Assembly (NCBI RefSeq): GCF_019266065.1
Contig: NZ_LPNR01000108.1
Coordinates: 1 to 64,000 of the forward strand
Origin: Nocardia sp. MH4
Lineage (GTDB): Bacteria > Actinomycetota > Actinomycetes > Mycobacteriales > Mycobacteriaceae
DNA length: 64,000 nucleotides
Direction: 5' to 3'
The number at the start of each line of letters is the position of its first letter. Within the stretch, counting starts at the first letter, position 1. Positions 40,768-49,328 of this stretch are shown in pieces. Position numbers and translations under genes: made by a program. A model generated the notes under the pieces. It did not search any database, was not told the origin of the DNA, and saw nothing but the letters and a program-made list of their open reading frames with translations.

Positions 40768-40809
40768 GCGGGGATCGGCGCGCCACCGAGGTGGCGCGCC
40801 GACCGTCGA

Positions 40810-41088
40810 TCAGCCCGCGGAACCGGGGAGCACCGCGGAGCCCGTCGAGGGCGGCCGCGGTCCGGCCGAGCCGAGGTCGGCGTCGAAGGAGCCGGTGCCG
40901 CTGCCGAAGTCGGCGTCGACCGAGCCCATCGAACTGCCTGTCGGCGGACCGATTTCGACCGAGCCCGAGGGCCACAGGTCCCAATCGAGACCGCCGGCGG
41001 CGTTGGCGGTGCCGCCCGCACCGAGCAGGGTTCCCGCGGCGAGCACGGCCAGCAGGCCCGCCCGGGTGGTGGACTTACGAATGGACAT
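40810..41088 (-). CDS. Small secreted Gly/Ser/Asp-rich protein
   Basis: 92 residues. Signal peptide (GLLAVLAAGTLLGAGGTANA) followed by a low-complexity mature part with repeated GS-DADFGSGTG / DADLGSAG units. No enzyme motif. The upstream region contains TATGA-CAGTT-TCATA, possibly an operator or promoter part. Function unknown. Confidence 0.65.
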   Translation of the reverse strand: MSIRKSTTRAGLLAVLAAGTLLGAGGTANAAGGLDWDLWPSGSVEIGPPTGSSMGSVDADFGSGTGSFDADLGSAGPRPPSTGSAVLPGSAG

Positions 41089-41151
41089 GGGGTGATACCT
41101 CCGAGCACTTCGCTGTGATAGCGCTCATACAGTATCTGAAATATGACAGTT

Positions 41152-41883
41152 TCATACCTGTGATCGACGGCCGACTTCCATCTGCACGCGATAGCGGTCG
41201 GCGCGATACCAGCTGTGGGTGTGCTCGATCGGCACCTCCGCGCTGAACGACACCCGGTCGAAATGCAGGACGGGAGCGCCCTTCTTGACGCCGAGCAGCA
41301 TCGCGACGCCGGACTCGGCGCCCTGGGCGTCGACGGTCTGTTCGGCCCGCTCGATCGGCCTGCCGTAGCGATCGGCGGTCGTCCGGTAGATCGAACCGGT
41401 GAGGTCGTGCGAGATCAGGCCGGGCAGCAGCTCGGGGTTGAACCAGGCGTCGTCGACGCTCACCGGCTCCTCGTCGGCCAGCCGCAGCCTGCGCACGTGG
41501 TAGGCGTCCGCGTCCGGCGGCAGCCGCAGCGCGCGGGCGGTGGCCTCCGGCGGCACCGCTTCCTCGGCGACCAGCACCAGGGTGGTCGGCTGATGTCCGA
41601 GGGCGCGCATCTCCTCGGTGAAGGAGGCCAGATGCAGTCGCGACTGCACCGGCCGGTGCGCGACGAAGGTGCCCTTGCCGCGCACCCGGACCAGATAGCC
41701 CTCGTTGACCAGCTGCCCGATCGCCTCGCGTACGGTGATCCGGCTGACGCCGTAATCCTGCATGAGGTTGCGTTCGCTGGTCATCAGATCGCCCGGCTGT
41801 AGCTCGCGCGTGCATTTCTGCAGCAGGATCGCGCGCAGCTGTTCGTGTTTGGGCACTGCGCTGTCGCGCAGCGGTGCGGGCAT
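41152..41883 (-). CDS. GntR-family regulator with UTRA domain (HutC/DasR type)
   Basis: 243 residues from ATG 41883 (AAGGAG upstream). The winged helix-turn-helix spans ~10-75 (LMTSERNLMQDYGVSRITVR then EAIGQLVNEGYLVRVRGKGT), and the UTRA ligand domain follows with RRLRLADEEPVSVDDAWF. A dre-like site lies 37 bp upstream. UTRA regulators sense sugar phosphates, urocanate or similar ligands; which one is unknown. Confidence 0.9.
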   Translation of the reverse strand: MPAPLRDSAVPKHEQLRAILLQKCTRELQPGDLMTSERNLMQDYGVSRITVREAIGQLVNEGYLVRVRGKGTFVAHRPVQSRLHLASFTEEMRALGHQPTTLVLVAEEAVPPEATARALRLPPDADAYHVRRLRLADEEPVSVDDAWFNPELLPGLISHDLTGSIYRTTADRYGRPIERAEQTVDAQGAESGVAMLLGVKKGAPVLHFDRVSFSAEVPIEHTHSWYRADRYRVQMEVGRRSQV

Positions 41884-41919
41884 GAAGGTGGCTCCTTCGG
41901 TGAGGGTGCACCGGTCCCT

Positions 41920-41935
41920 ACTGGTCCTGTCCGGT
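41920..41935 (-). promoter_or_regulatory. dre-like operator for the GntR regulator
   Basis: ACTGGTCCTGTCCGGT matches the DasR site ACTGGTCTAGACCACT at 11 of 16 positions, mostly in one half-site. Probably autoregulatory. Confidence 0.4.
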
Positions 41936-42046
41936 GTGTTCGAGAATACGCGACGGCGACCCCTCGGCCCAGGGAATTCTCCTCCGGAACGCCGAAAGCC
42001 CCGCTGACCGAGGGTATCGGTGCGGGGCCTGCGGTGGAACGGGTGA

Positions 42047-42421
42047 TCAGGACAGCGCTTTGGCCTTGAGCTGTTCGTATTCGGCCTGGGTGATCGAGCC
42101 TTCGTCGAGCAGCCGCTTGGCGTCGGCGATCTGCGCCGCGGGATTGGTGCCCGCGGTCTCCTTGATGTAGGAATCCTGCGCCTGCTGGATCTTCGCGGCC
42201 TCGGCGTTCGAGCGCTCGGCCATGCCCTGACCGCGCACGATCAGGTACACCAGCGCGGTGAGGAACGGGAAGATGAGCAAGCAGACGATCCAGATCGCCT
42301 TCACCCAGCCCGAGGTCTTGTGATCGCGGAAGAGGTCTCCGATGATCATGAAGAGCATGAGCAGGTAGGCGACGAACGCGAAGCTCACAATGATGAGCCA
42401 GATGACTTCCCAGAATGACAT
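42047..42421 (-). CDS. Membrane protein with PLDc_N-type helices and SHOCT domain
   Basis: 124 residues. Two membrane helices (WEVIWLIIVSFAFVAYLLML and AIWIVCLLIFPFLTALVYLI), then a cytoplasmic linker and a C-terminal SHOCT motif (IADAKRLLDEGSITQAEYEQ). Such proteins are widespread in actinobacteria with unknown role, possibly regulating membrane partners by oligomerisation. Confidence 0.85.
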   Translation of the reverse strand: MSFWEVIWLIIVSFAFVAYLLMLFMIIGDLFRDHKTSGWVKAIWIVCLLIFPFLTALVYLIVRGQGMAERSNAEAAKIQQAQDSYIKETAGTNPAAQIADAKRLLDEGSITQAEYEQLKAKALS

Positions 42422-42604
42422 GGCACACCTCGAGGGGGAGAGGGATCGATCGTCTGTTGTGGGGCGATCGATTGAAGCACGCTTCTTGCTGGAAAATTGC
42501 CGGTCGTCGGGTGTTTCGTTGACCCTGTTCAGGGTGGGTACCAGTCAGCGTACGCGTCAGGACCCGGACGGCACAGGTGGCGGCGCGTCGCCGCCACCCG
42601 CGGG

Positions 42605-43936
42605 TCAGCGGATGCCGGGGGTGGCCGGGTTGTTGCCGACGCAGCCGAGGACGACGCAACCGGGCGGCCAGTCGGAGAACGGCGGCTTCGGGGTCTCGCC
42701 CAGGCAGTCGAGGAAACTGCACCCAGGGTAGGCGTAGGGCCCGATCCCGAAGGTGCCCAGCAGCGCGTCGGGACGCGCGATCATCGGATCGGTGACGCTC
42801 ACGTCCGGGCGTTCCCGGTACGGTCCGGGATCGGGGAGTTGCTGGTCGACGAAGGCCGAGACCAGCGTGCGCATCACATTGTGGGTGTAGGTGGACGAGG
42901 CACCCGGCGTCGCGACGCCGGTCCAGTTCAGCATCAGGCCCAGGCTGGGCACAATGTAGCTGTCGTTGCGCAGCATGCCCGACATCTTCACCGCGTCCAG
43001 CGGCAGGCCGGGGAACTCGAGGACGCACGGCGCGCCGTTGATCACGAACAGGAAGCCGTAGCAGGGCATGCTCGCCGAGGGTGACAGCGCCGCGCGCATG
43101 TAGTCGTCCGAGATCACCTGCTGATCGTTCCAGCGACCCCGATTGCCCACGAGCAGGCCGAGTTTGGCGAAGTCGTCCGGTGGCAGGATCAGATGCGCGT
43201 GGCCGTAGGTGTTCCCGGCGCGGTCGCGGGCCCAGAAGTAGTCGCCGCGGGCGATGCCCAACGGGTCGAACAGTTTTCGCTGCGCGAAGCTCTGGAAGTC
43301 CTCGCCGACGGACTGCCCGATGACGTAGACCAGCAGGTCCACCGCGCGCTGGCTGTAGCGGAACATGGTGCCCTGCGGGCGCTCGATCGGCATCGCCAGC
43401 GCCTGGGCGACGACGTTCGGATCCAGCGCGGCCAGCCCGGTCGCGCCCTCGGCGGCGACGGCGACCTCCATCCCGGAGGACTCGGTGAGCAGGTTGCGCA
43501 CGGTGATCGACCGGTGCGCCTCGTCGCCGAGACCCGCGGGCAGATAGCGCCCGATCGGCTCGTCGATGTCCAGCCTGCCCTCGTCCACGGCCAGCCCCGC
43601 GACCAGCGCGACCACGCTCTTGGTCCCGCTCCACAGATTCCAGGCCACGCCGCCGGATTCGGCATTGCGCGGCCCCGTGGCGACCAGGCAGTTGTTCCGG
43701 TACAGCTGGATGTTGAACCGGGTGGTGTCGATCGCCAGATTCATGGCGTCGGCGAGCCGCGCGGGGTCGAAGGCGGCCTCGGCGGGCGTCGCGGTCTGCG
43801 GCGTGCGCCCCGAGCTGACCTCACACTGCTTGGCGGTCACCGGTTCGGCCTGCGCCACCGTGGGCAGCAGTGCACCCGACGTCAGCGTCAGCGCCGTAAC
43901 CGCCGCTGCCACAACATGTTTCAGATAGCTGCGCAC
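42605..43936 (-). CDS. Exported serine hydrolase, beta-lactamase/penicillin-binding (class C) fold
   Basis: 443 residues with signal peptide (AAAVTALTLTSGALLP, cleavage after VAQA at 30). The SxxK motif is SGTK with Ser103 and Lys106; the second motif is YSQ in TMFRYSQRAV. Members act as esterases, peptidases or lactamases; a typical third KTG box is not obvious. The C-terminal Cys-rich tail (CSFLDCLG, CVVLGCVG) is unusual and may be disulfide-bonded. Confidence 0.82.
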   Translation of the reverse strand: MRSYLKHVVAAAVTALTLTSGALLPTVAQAEPVTAKQCEVSSGRTPQTATPAEAAFDPARLADAMNLAIDTTRFNIQLYRNNCLVATGPRNAESGGVAWNLWSGTKSVVALVAGLAVDEGRLDIDEPIGRYLPAGLGDEAHRSITVRNLLTESSGMEVAVAAEGATGLAALDPNVVAQALAMPIERPQGTMFRYSQRAVDLLVYVIGQSVGEDFQSFAQRKLFDPLGIARGDYFWARDRAGNTYGHAHLILPPDDFAKLGLLVGNRGRWNDQQVISDDYMRAALSPSASMPCYGFLFVINGAPCVLEFPGLPLDAVKMSGMLRNDSYIVPSLGLMLNWTGVATPGASSTYTHNVMRTLVSAFVDQQLPDPGPYRERPDVSVTDPMIARPDALLGTFGIGPYAYPGCSFLDCLGETPKPPFSDWPPGCVVLGCVGNNPATPGIR

Positions 43937-43999
43937 TCCACCCTCCAGAAAGAGATTCCGGAGGTGAATCGTGAACAGTCACGTTCTTGTTACGGGTGC

Positions 44000-44515
44000 T
44001 CAGTTTCCGTATGGCTTGCACACGTCGATCGCGGTGTCCTTGGCGGCGTTGAACGTGTCGATCACGCCGTTGAGTTCGTCGGTCGGCGCGCGGCGCTCGA
44101 GCGTGTCGGCGAGGGTGTTGGTGTTGTCGCGGTAGGAGCGCAGCGGCGTGGCCAGCGTCGAGATCACGTCGTTGGTGATCTTGCGGCCCAGGTCCTTGGC
44201 GTTGTTGCGCAGCGTGGTGACCGCGTCGTTGGCCTTGGCGTCGGTGTCGGCCGCCCTGGTGTTGCTGGCGTCGATATAGGCGTTGAACGCGGTCACCGAG
44301 CTCTTGTTGGCCGCGCGCAGGCCGTCGCAGGCCGCGTCGTTGGCCTTGGCCACCCGCGCCGCCGACGAGGCGGCGACCTCGGAAGTGTAAGAGGCGAGGT
44401 CGGTCTGGTTGGCCTGCGCGTCGCCGGGCACCTGCTTGGTGCAGGCGACCAGGACCAGGCCGGTCGCCACGGCCACGAGCGCCGTGCCGACCCCCATTCG
44501 TTCCCGTTGTCTCAT
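44000..44515 (-). CDS. Lipoprotein of unknown function
   Basis: 171 residues. A lipobox LVACT places the lipidated Cys near 25. The mature part is helical, Asn/Asp/Ala-rich, with two Cys (DAACDGL and DVCKPYGN) that probably pair. No family recognised; similar anonymous lipoproteins are common in Nocardia. Confidence 0.7.
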   Translation of the reverse strand: MRQRERMGVGTALVAVATGLVLVACTKQVPGDAQANQTDLASYTSEVAASSAARVAKANDAACDGLRAANKSSVTAFNAYIDASNTRAADTDAKANDAVTTLRNNAKDLGRKITNDVISTLATPLRSYRDNTNTLADTLERRAPTDELNGVIDTFNAAKDTAIDVCKPYGN

Positions 44516-44686
44516 GTCTCCCTCTCCTCCCTCGGGACCGTCGGCCCGCGGATTGCGCCGGAGCCGAACATATCGACCGTACTGGCTGGAGGCGGGTGAC
44601 GTCAGCTCGCGGTGGCGATTTCGATGACCAACCGAGACGTCGACCGGTCGCGGCGCCGGGACCGGCTGCCCCGGCGCCGCTCCCGC

Positions 44687-45310
44687 TCAGCTCTGGCCGA
44701 GCATGCCGCGCATGGTGGCGATCTCGGCCTGCTGATCGGCCACGATCGCCGTCGCCAGCTGCCGCGATTCCGGGTTGACGCCGCCGGCGAGCTCGGTCTG
44801 GGCCATGGCGACCGCGCCCTCGTGGTGGGCGATCATCATCTCCAGCCACTGCTTGTCGAAATCGGCGCCCTGGGCGGATTGCAGCGCGCTCATCTGCGCG
44901 TCGGTCATCATGCCGGGCATGGCGTGCCCGTCGTGGCCGCCGCTCGCGCTGGGCGCCGGCTTGCCGAAGCCGGCCAGCAAACCGGTGATCTGCTGCATCT
45001 CCGGCGCCTGAGCCTTCTCCACCTGCGCGGCCAAGGCGATCAGCTGCGCGTTCTGGGTGTGCGTCGGCACCATCTTCGCCATGTCGACGGCCTGCGCGTG
45101 GTGCGGGTACATCATCTGCAGGAAGGTGACGTCGGCATCGTTGAAGTCGGTGCGGGCAGCGGCCGACGGCGCGGCCGAGCTGGTGGTGCTCGTCGCGGAG
45201 TGGGTGTCGTGCGTGGCCGTGTCGTTGTCGTCGCTACAGCCCGCGGCGAGCAGCAGGGCGCTCGCGGCGGTGACGGCGAGAACGGTGGCGCGGGTACGGC
45301 TGATGGACAT
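44687..45310 (-). CDS. DUF305 lipoprotein, copper-type
   Basis: 207 residues. Lipobox LLAAGC with Cys near 25. Two DUF305 halves contain FLQMMYPHHAQAVDMA and LEMMIAHHEGAVAMA, the Met/His motifs of this family, plus a His/Met-rich linker (GGHDGHAMPGMM). Probably extracytoplasmic copper binding. Neighbouring DUF6153 gene, often found alongside, supports this. Confidence 0.9.
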   Translation of the reverse strand: MSISRTRATVLAVTAASALLLAAGCSDDNDTATHDTHSATSTTSSAAPSAAARTDFNDADVTFLQMMYPHHAQAVDMAKMVPTHTQNAQLIALAAQVEKAQAPEMQQITGLLAGFGKPAPSASGGHDGHAMPGMMTDAQMSALQSAQGADFDKQWLEMMIAHHEGAVAMAQTELAGGVNPESRQLATAIVADQQAEIATMRGMLGQS

Positions 45311-45382
45311 GGTGATCCTCCTGGGGATTCGATGTGGATGTGATTCGGTCCTGCCACCGGCGAAGCCGGGGCGGTGGACCTG

Positions 45383-46063
45383 TCAGATCCGCAGAATCGC
45401 CAGTTGGGACAGGGTCAGGACGGTCCACGGCGGCGGGCGCTCGCGCCTGCCCCGCCAGGGCCGGGCGGCGGCGCCGCCACCGGTCGAGTCGTCGTCGGTG
45501 AGCCGGTAGAGCAGGACCAGGGTCAGGGCGGCGGCGAGCGCGGCCAAGACGAAGACACAGCCGTGGATACCCGCGCGCTCGTCGCACCCCGATGCCCCAC
45601 AGCCGGATCCCATCGCGTGCTTGTCGTCGCCGGGGCGGGCGATGTGGGTGGCGTCGGACCCTGCGGCGGCGAGTCGGCTGTCGCCGGGGGGTGCGATGTC
45701 GGTGTCCGTGAGCTGGTCCTCGCCGGGGAAATCGAGGTGCGCGGCGGCGTCGACTGAGCCGGTGGCGGCGAGTGGGTCGTCGCTGGGGAGGGCGGCCGCG
45801 AGCAGGCCGTGGTTCGGCGGGCCGTCGGCGAGACCGGAGGTCGTGGTGTTCGCGCTGTCGCTCGGTGCCGGAGCGGCGTGCCTCACCGCGGCGGTGTTGA
45901 GCGTGGCCGGGAGGGCATGCGACTCGGACGCGGTGTCGTGGGCGTGGGCGTGGGCGGTGCCGAAGACCGCCGAGTGCATGGCGACGATTCCGGCCAGCAG
46001 CGCCAACACCGCGAGCACCCTGGCGATGCCGGGTGCGCGCACGCGCGAATGCTGGTCGGTCAC
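45383..46063 (-). CDS. DUF6153-like membrane protein
   Basis: 226 residues. N-terminal helix (IARVLAVLALLAGIVAMHSA), a His-containing HAHAHD segment, a long disordered loop with GSGCGASGC and HGCVFVLAAL, then a second helix (AALAAALTLVLLYRL) and a cytoplasmic tail. Its His and Cys suggest metal binding, fitting the DUF305 gene 72 bp downstream in the same direction; probably one operon. Confidence 0.7.
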   Translation of the reverse strand: MTDQHSRVRAPGIARVLAVLALLAGIVAMHSAVFGTAHAHAHDTASESHALPATLNTAAVRHAAPAPSDSANTTTSGLADGPPNHGLLAAALPSDDPLAATGSVDAAAHLDFPGEDQLTDTDIAPPGDSRLAAAGSDATHIARPGDDKHAMGSGCGASGCDERAGIHGCVFVLAALAAALTLVLLYRLTDDDSTGGGAAARPWRGRRERPPPWTVLTLSQLAILRI

Positions 46064-46101
46064 GACGCCCAGTCTAACCAGCGCGATCGGGGGACCCGGA
46101 A

Positions 46102-46122
46102 TACCCGCACACGGTAGGGGTA
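46102..46122. promoter_or_regulatory. Possible CsoR-like inverted repeat
   Basis: TACCC and GGGTA flank an 11-base centre, 39 bp upstream of the DUF6153 gene. CsoR copper operators have G/C tracts bounded by TA, so the likeness is suggestive only. Confidence 0.25.
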
Positions 46123-46126
46123 GCGG

Positions 46127-46705
46127 CTACGGGCTCGCGATGTCGACGACCAGGCGCGGCGGGTCGGTCAGCGTGGTGACCGCGAACGCGGGCGCGTCGG
46201 CGTCGACACCGATGAACGACTGGGTGGTGCCCTCGTACACGATCTTCTTGTAGACGCCGGTGATGTTCGGGACGTTCGGGTCGGTCACCGGGTCGGGCCC
46301 GGCGAAGGGCGGCACCGGGGAATCGAACGGATAGGCCGATCCGAGAATGCGCACCTCGAGAATCGAGCGACCGGCCACATCGACGGTCTTGCCGCTGCCG
46401 TCCTGAACCGCGCGATCGGTGTACTCGACCTGCCAGCCGGGGGTGCCGGTGCCGCCGAGCTCGAAGACCACCCGGTCGAAGCCGGGCTGCTTGCCGATCC
46501 TGATGTCGGTCACGGTCAGGGCCGCGCCCGCCGAGGCCGCGCCGGACTTGGGGGCGTTGTCGCTGGGCGCCGCGCCGGTGGCATCGGCGAAGGTGCTGGT
46601 GGTGCTCGTCGGAGGTGGCGTAGCCGCCGGCGCGTCGTCGGTGCCGCAGCCGGGCAGTGTCAGCGCGGCGAGGGCGACCAATCCGAACACGAGAGCGTTA
46701 CGCAT
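46127..46705 (-). CDS. Lipoprotein with AMIN-like domain
   Basis: 192 residues. Lipobox LTLPGC with Cys near 20, a Thr/Ser/Ala-rich linker, and a C-terminal beta-rich AMIN-like domain (TVTDIRIGKQPGFDRVVFEL, later ATTLTDPPRLVVDI-type closing strand). Such domains bind cell-wall polymers in other bacteria. Anchored outside; precise role unknown. Confidence 0.8.
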   Translation of the reverse strand: MRNALVFGLVALAALTLPGCGTDDAPAATPPPTSTTSTFADATGAAPSDNAPKSGAASAGAALTVTDIRIGKQPGFDRVVFELGGTGTPGWQVEYTDRAVQDGSGKTVDVAGRSILEVRILGSAYPFDSPVPPFAGPDPVTDPNVPNITGVYKKIVYEGTTQSFIGVDADAPAFAVTTLTDPPRLVVDIASP

Positions 46706-47105
46706 GAGGCTGATGGTACGCAGGGCAGGCGCCGTGACGAGGGCACGAACGTGGGTGTGTTCGGGCTACGGTGAGTTTGCTGGAGTGCCGAACCGCGCGC
46801 GGAGCGGCCCGATCGCCGCTGGTGCCGTGCTCGGCCCGCGGTGGCGACGGATTCGCCCGCCCGCCCGGCCGCCGTCACCGCGATGTTCGGGGCCGGTCTC
46901 TGTTCGTTCATCTGGCCGAAACATTGGGGAACAACGGGATTCGTGAGATCGGCCGGCTCGCGCCGGTCTGCAAGGGTGTCGCAAATCGGCGGAAGCTGTT
47001 CGTGCCCATCGGAATACCCACTCCCATTACGCACTGTGAGCAAGGCCACCGGCGGATATCAGGGCCGGATGTGACGGTGGGGCAACGATCTAGCACACTT
47101 GTCGC
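46706..47105. other. 400-bp intergenic stretch, no gene seen
   Basis: It separates the divergent AMIN-like lipoprotein and methyltransferase genes. Open frames here have no start context and poor codon pattern. No palindrome, RNA gene or clear promoter hexamer stands out. Confidence 0.5.
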
Positions 47106-48254
47106 GTGGACAGAGTCGAGGACGTATTCACCCGGCTGCGCCGGTATCCGGACGTGGAGGCGCCGAACCTCTATGCCGTCGACGCCGCCGACCGTTTGCT
47201 CCTCGACACCGCGTCCGAGGCCCTGACGGCGGTGGGTAGCGGCGAGGTTGCGGTGATCGGCGACGCCTACGGCGCACTCACCATCGGCGCGGCCACCCGC
47301 CACGACCTCACCGGTGTGCGGGTGCATCAGGACCTGCTCACCGGGGAACTCGCGCTCGCGGGCAACGCCAAGAACCTCGGCCTGACCGACCGCTACACCG
47401 CGCACGGCCTCGACGCCGAGTTGCTGACCGGTGCGCGGGTGGTGCTGATGCGCCTGCCCCGGATGCTGTCGGGGCTGGCCGAGATCGCCGAGGCCGTCGC
47501 CAGGTACGCCGCGCCGGAGGTCGTCGTGTTCGCGGGCGGCCGCGACAAGTACCTCACCCCGGCCATGAACGAGGTGTTCGCCGAATCCTTCGGGCAGGTG
47601 CGCGCGGGCCGGGGCAGGCAGAAGTCCCGGGTGCTGGTCGTCGCGGAGCCGAAGCCGGTCGGCGAGTCGCGGTTCCCGGTGGCCGAGCGCATCGCCGAGA
47701 TCGACGGTGACGTGCTCGCCTACGGCGCCGCCTTCTCCGGGCCCCGCCTCGATATCGGCACCCGCTTCCTGCTCGAGCATCTGGACCGGATGAAGCCCGA
47801 CGCGCGCGAGGCCATCGACCTCGGTTGCGGCACCGGCATCCTCGCGGTGGCGCTGGCCAAGTCGCGGCCGCACCTGCGGGTCGTCGGCACCGATCAGTCC
47901 GCCGCGGCGGTCGCCTCGGCCCGGGCGACCGCGGCCGCCAACGGTGTCGCCGACCGGGTGACGGTGGTGCGCGACGACGCCATGTCCTCCGCCGCCGACA
48001 ACAGTGCCGACCTGGTGCTGTGCAATCCGCCGTTCCACGTCGGCGCGGCCGTGCACACCGGCTCGGCGATCAAGATGTTCGCCGAGACCGGCCGGGTGCT
48101 GCGGCCGGGCGGGGAGCTGTGGACGGTCTACAACTCGCACCTGAACTATCGCGGCGTGGTCGAGCGGATGGTCGGGCACACCGATGTGATCGGCCGGAAC
48201 CAGAAGTTCACGGTGACGCGGTCCGTTCGTGGTCTGCGCGACGTACAACGATAG
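47106..48254 (+). CDS. RsmC/RlmG-like class I SAM-dependent rRNA methyltransferase
   Basis: 382 residues from GTG 47106. A degenerate N-terminal methyltransferase-like half (~1-190) precedes an active half with SAM motif AIDLGCGTGILAVALA and the catalytic NPPF in LVLCNPPFHVGAAVH, the pattern of RsmC/RlmG guanine-N2 methyltransferases. Target (16S or 23S) is not decidable by eye. Confidence 0.87.
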   Translation: MDRVEDVFTRLRRYPDVEAPNLYAVDAADRLLLDTASEALTAVGSGEVAVIGDAYGALTIGAATRHDLTGVRVHQDLLTGELALAGNAKNLGLTDRYTAHGLDAELLTGARVVLMRLPRMLSGLAEIAEAVARYAAPEVVVFAGGRDKYLTPAMNEVFAESFGQVRAGRGRQKSRVLVVAEPKPVGESRFPVAERIAEIDGDVLAYGAAFSGPRLDIGTRFLLEHLDRMKPDAREAIDLGCGTGILAVALAKSRPHLRVVGTDQSAAAVASARATAAANGVADRVTVVRDDAMSSAADNSADLVLCNPPFHVGAAVHTGSAIKMFAETGRVLRPGGELWTVYNSHLNYRGVVERMVGHTDVIGRNQKFTVTRSVRGLRDVQR

Positions 48255-48408
48255 AGCCGGTCGGACGCGGTAGAGTCCGATTTGTCCGGTCGGGCGGTGC
48301 GGCGATCCGCTGGGAACTATGTCCGATCACGACGCGTTGTACAGGGCAGTTGGAGCTGTTGCCCGCCGTCAGGCGAACAGCGACTATTCACTCCAAGAAA
48401 GGCGCACG

Positions 48409-49269
48409 GTGCGTACCTCATCGAATCCGGTGTTCAAGAACTTACCTCGCCAGGAGGGTGTCGGCGGTTACGCGAACTTCGGTTCGGGCGTGGCCGGCGC
48501 GGGTCAGCTGGGCAACCAGCAGCAGTACGGCGAGTACGGGCAGCAGTACGGCCAGCAATTCCAGCAGGCCCCCGCCACCCGCGCGATGACCATCGACGAC
48601 GTGGTCACCAAGACCGGCATCACCCTCGCGGTGCTGACCGTCGCGGCGATCGCCTCGTTCGCGCTGTCCTCGGCCAACCCCTCGCTGGCTCCGCTGTTCG
48701 TCATCGGCGGCGGCCTGATCGGCTTCGTGCTGGTGATGGTCGCGAGCTTCGGCCGCAAGATGGACAACCCCGCCATCGTGCTGTCCTACGCGGCGTTCGA
48801 GGGCCTGTTCCTCGGCGCGCTGTCGCTGATGTTCACCGACGTGACCTTCGGCGGTGTGGGCGGTAGCGCGCTGATCGGCCAGGCGGTGCTCGGCACCTTC
48901 GGCGTGTTCTTCGGCATGCTGGTCGTCTACAAGACGGGCGCGATCCGGGTCACCCCGCGCTTCACCCGCATGCTGCTCGGCGCCATGGTCGGCGTGCTGG
49001 TGCTGATGGTGGGCAACCTGATCGCGAGCTTCTTCACCGACGGCGGCTTCGGCCTGCGCGACGGTGGCGCCCTGGCGATCGTGTTCAGCCTGGTCTGCAT
49101 CGCCATCGCCGCGTTCAGCTTCCTGCTGGACTTCGACGCCGCCGATCAGCTGATCCGCGCCCAGGCCCCCGAGAAGGCCGCCTGGGGCGTCGCCCTCGGC
49201 CTGACCGTCACCCTGGTCTGGCTCTACGTCGAGATCCTGCGCCTGCTGAGCTACTTCCAGCGGGATTGA
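48409..49269 (+). CDS. Bax inhibitor-1/YccA-family membrane protein
   Basis: 286 residues from GTG 48409 (AAAGG upstream). A Gln/Tyr/Gly-rich N-terminal tail starting RTSSNPVFKNLPRQ leads to seven membrane helices (from TGITLAVLTVAAIASFAL on), the usual actinobacterial YccA form. Related proteins are pH-sensitive calcium leak channels; the bacterial role is unsettled. A strong bidirectional terminator follows. Confidence 0.9.
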   Translation: MRTSSNPVFKNLPRQEGVGGYANFGSGVAGAGQLGNQQQYGEYGQQYGQQFQQAPATRAMTIDDVVTKTGITLAVLTVAAIASFALSSANPSLAPLFVIGGGLIGFVLVMVASFGRKMDNPAIVLSYAAFEGLFLGALSLMFTDVTFGGVGGSALIGQAVLGTFGVFFGMLVVYKTGAIRVTPRFTRMLLGAMVGVLVLMVGNLIASFFTDGGFGLRDGGALAIVFSLVCIAIAAFSFLLDFDAADQLIRAQAPEKAAWGVALGLTVTLVWLYVEILRLLSYFQRD

Positions 49270-49281
49270 CAGCCGAGACAT

Positions 49282-49319
49282 AAAAGAGCGGCCCACCGAA
49301 TTCGGTGGGCCGCTCTTTT
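49282..49319. terminator. 38-bp perfect palindrome, bidirectional terminator
   Basis: AAAAGAGCGGCCCACCGAA is followed directly by its exact reverse complement ending in CTCTTTT. The GC-rich stem is flanked by A and T runs on each strand, so it ends both the BI-1 gene and the convergent fadA3. Confidence 0.92.
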
Positions 49320-49328
49320 CGTGCTATC

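Noticed and set aside
46771..47226. Plus-strand frame of 151 codons over the methyltransferase upstream region
   Set aside because: It runs out of frame into the methyltransferase gene and its product is Arg/Pro-rich without start context.
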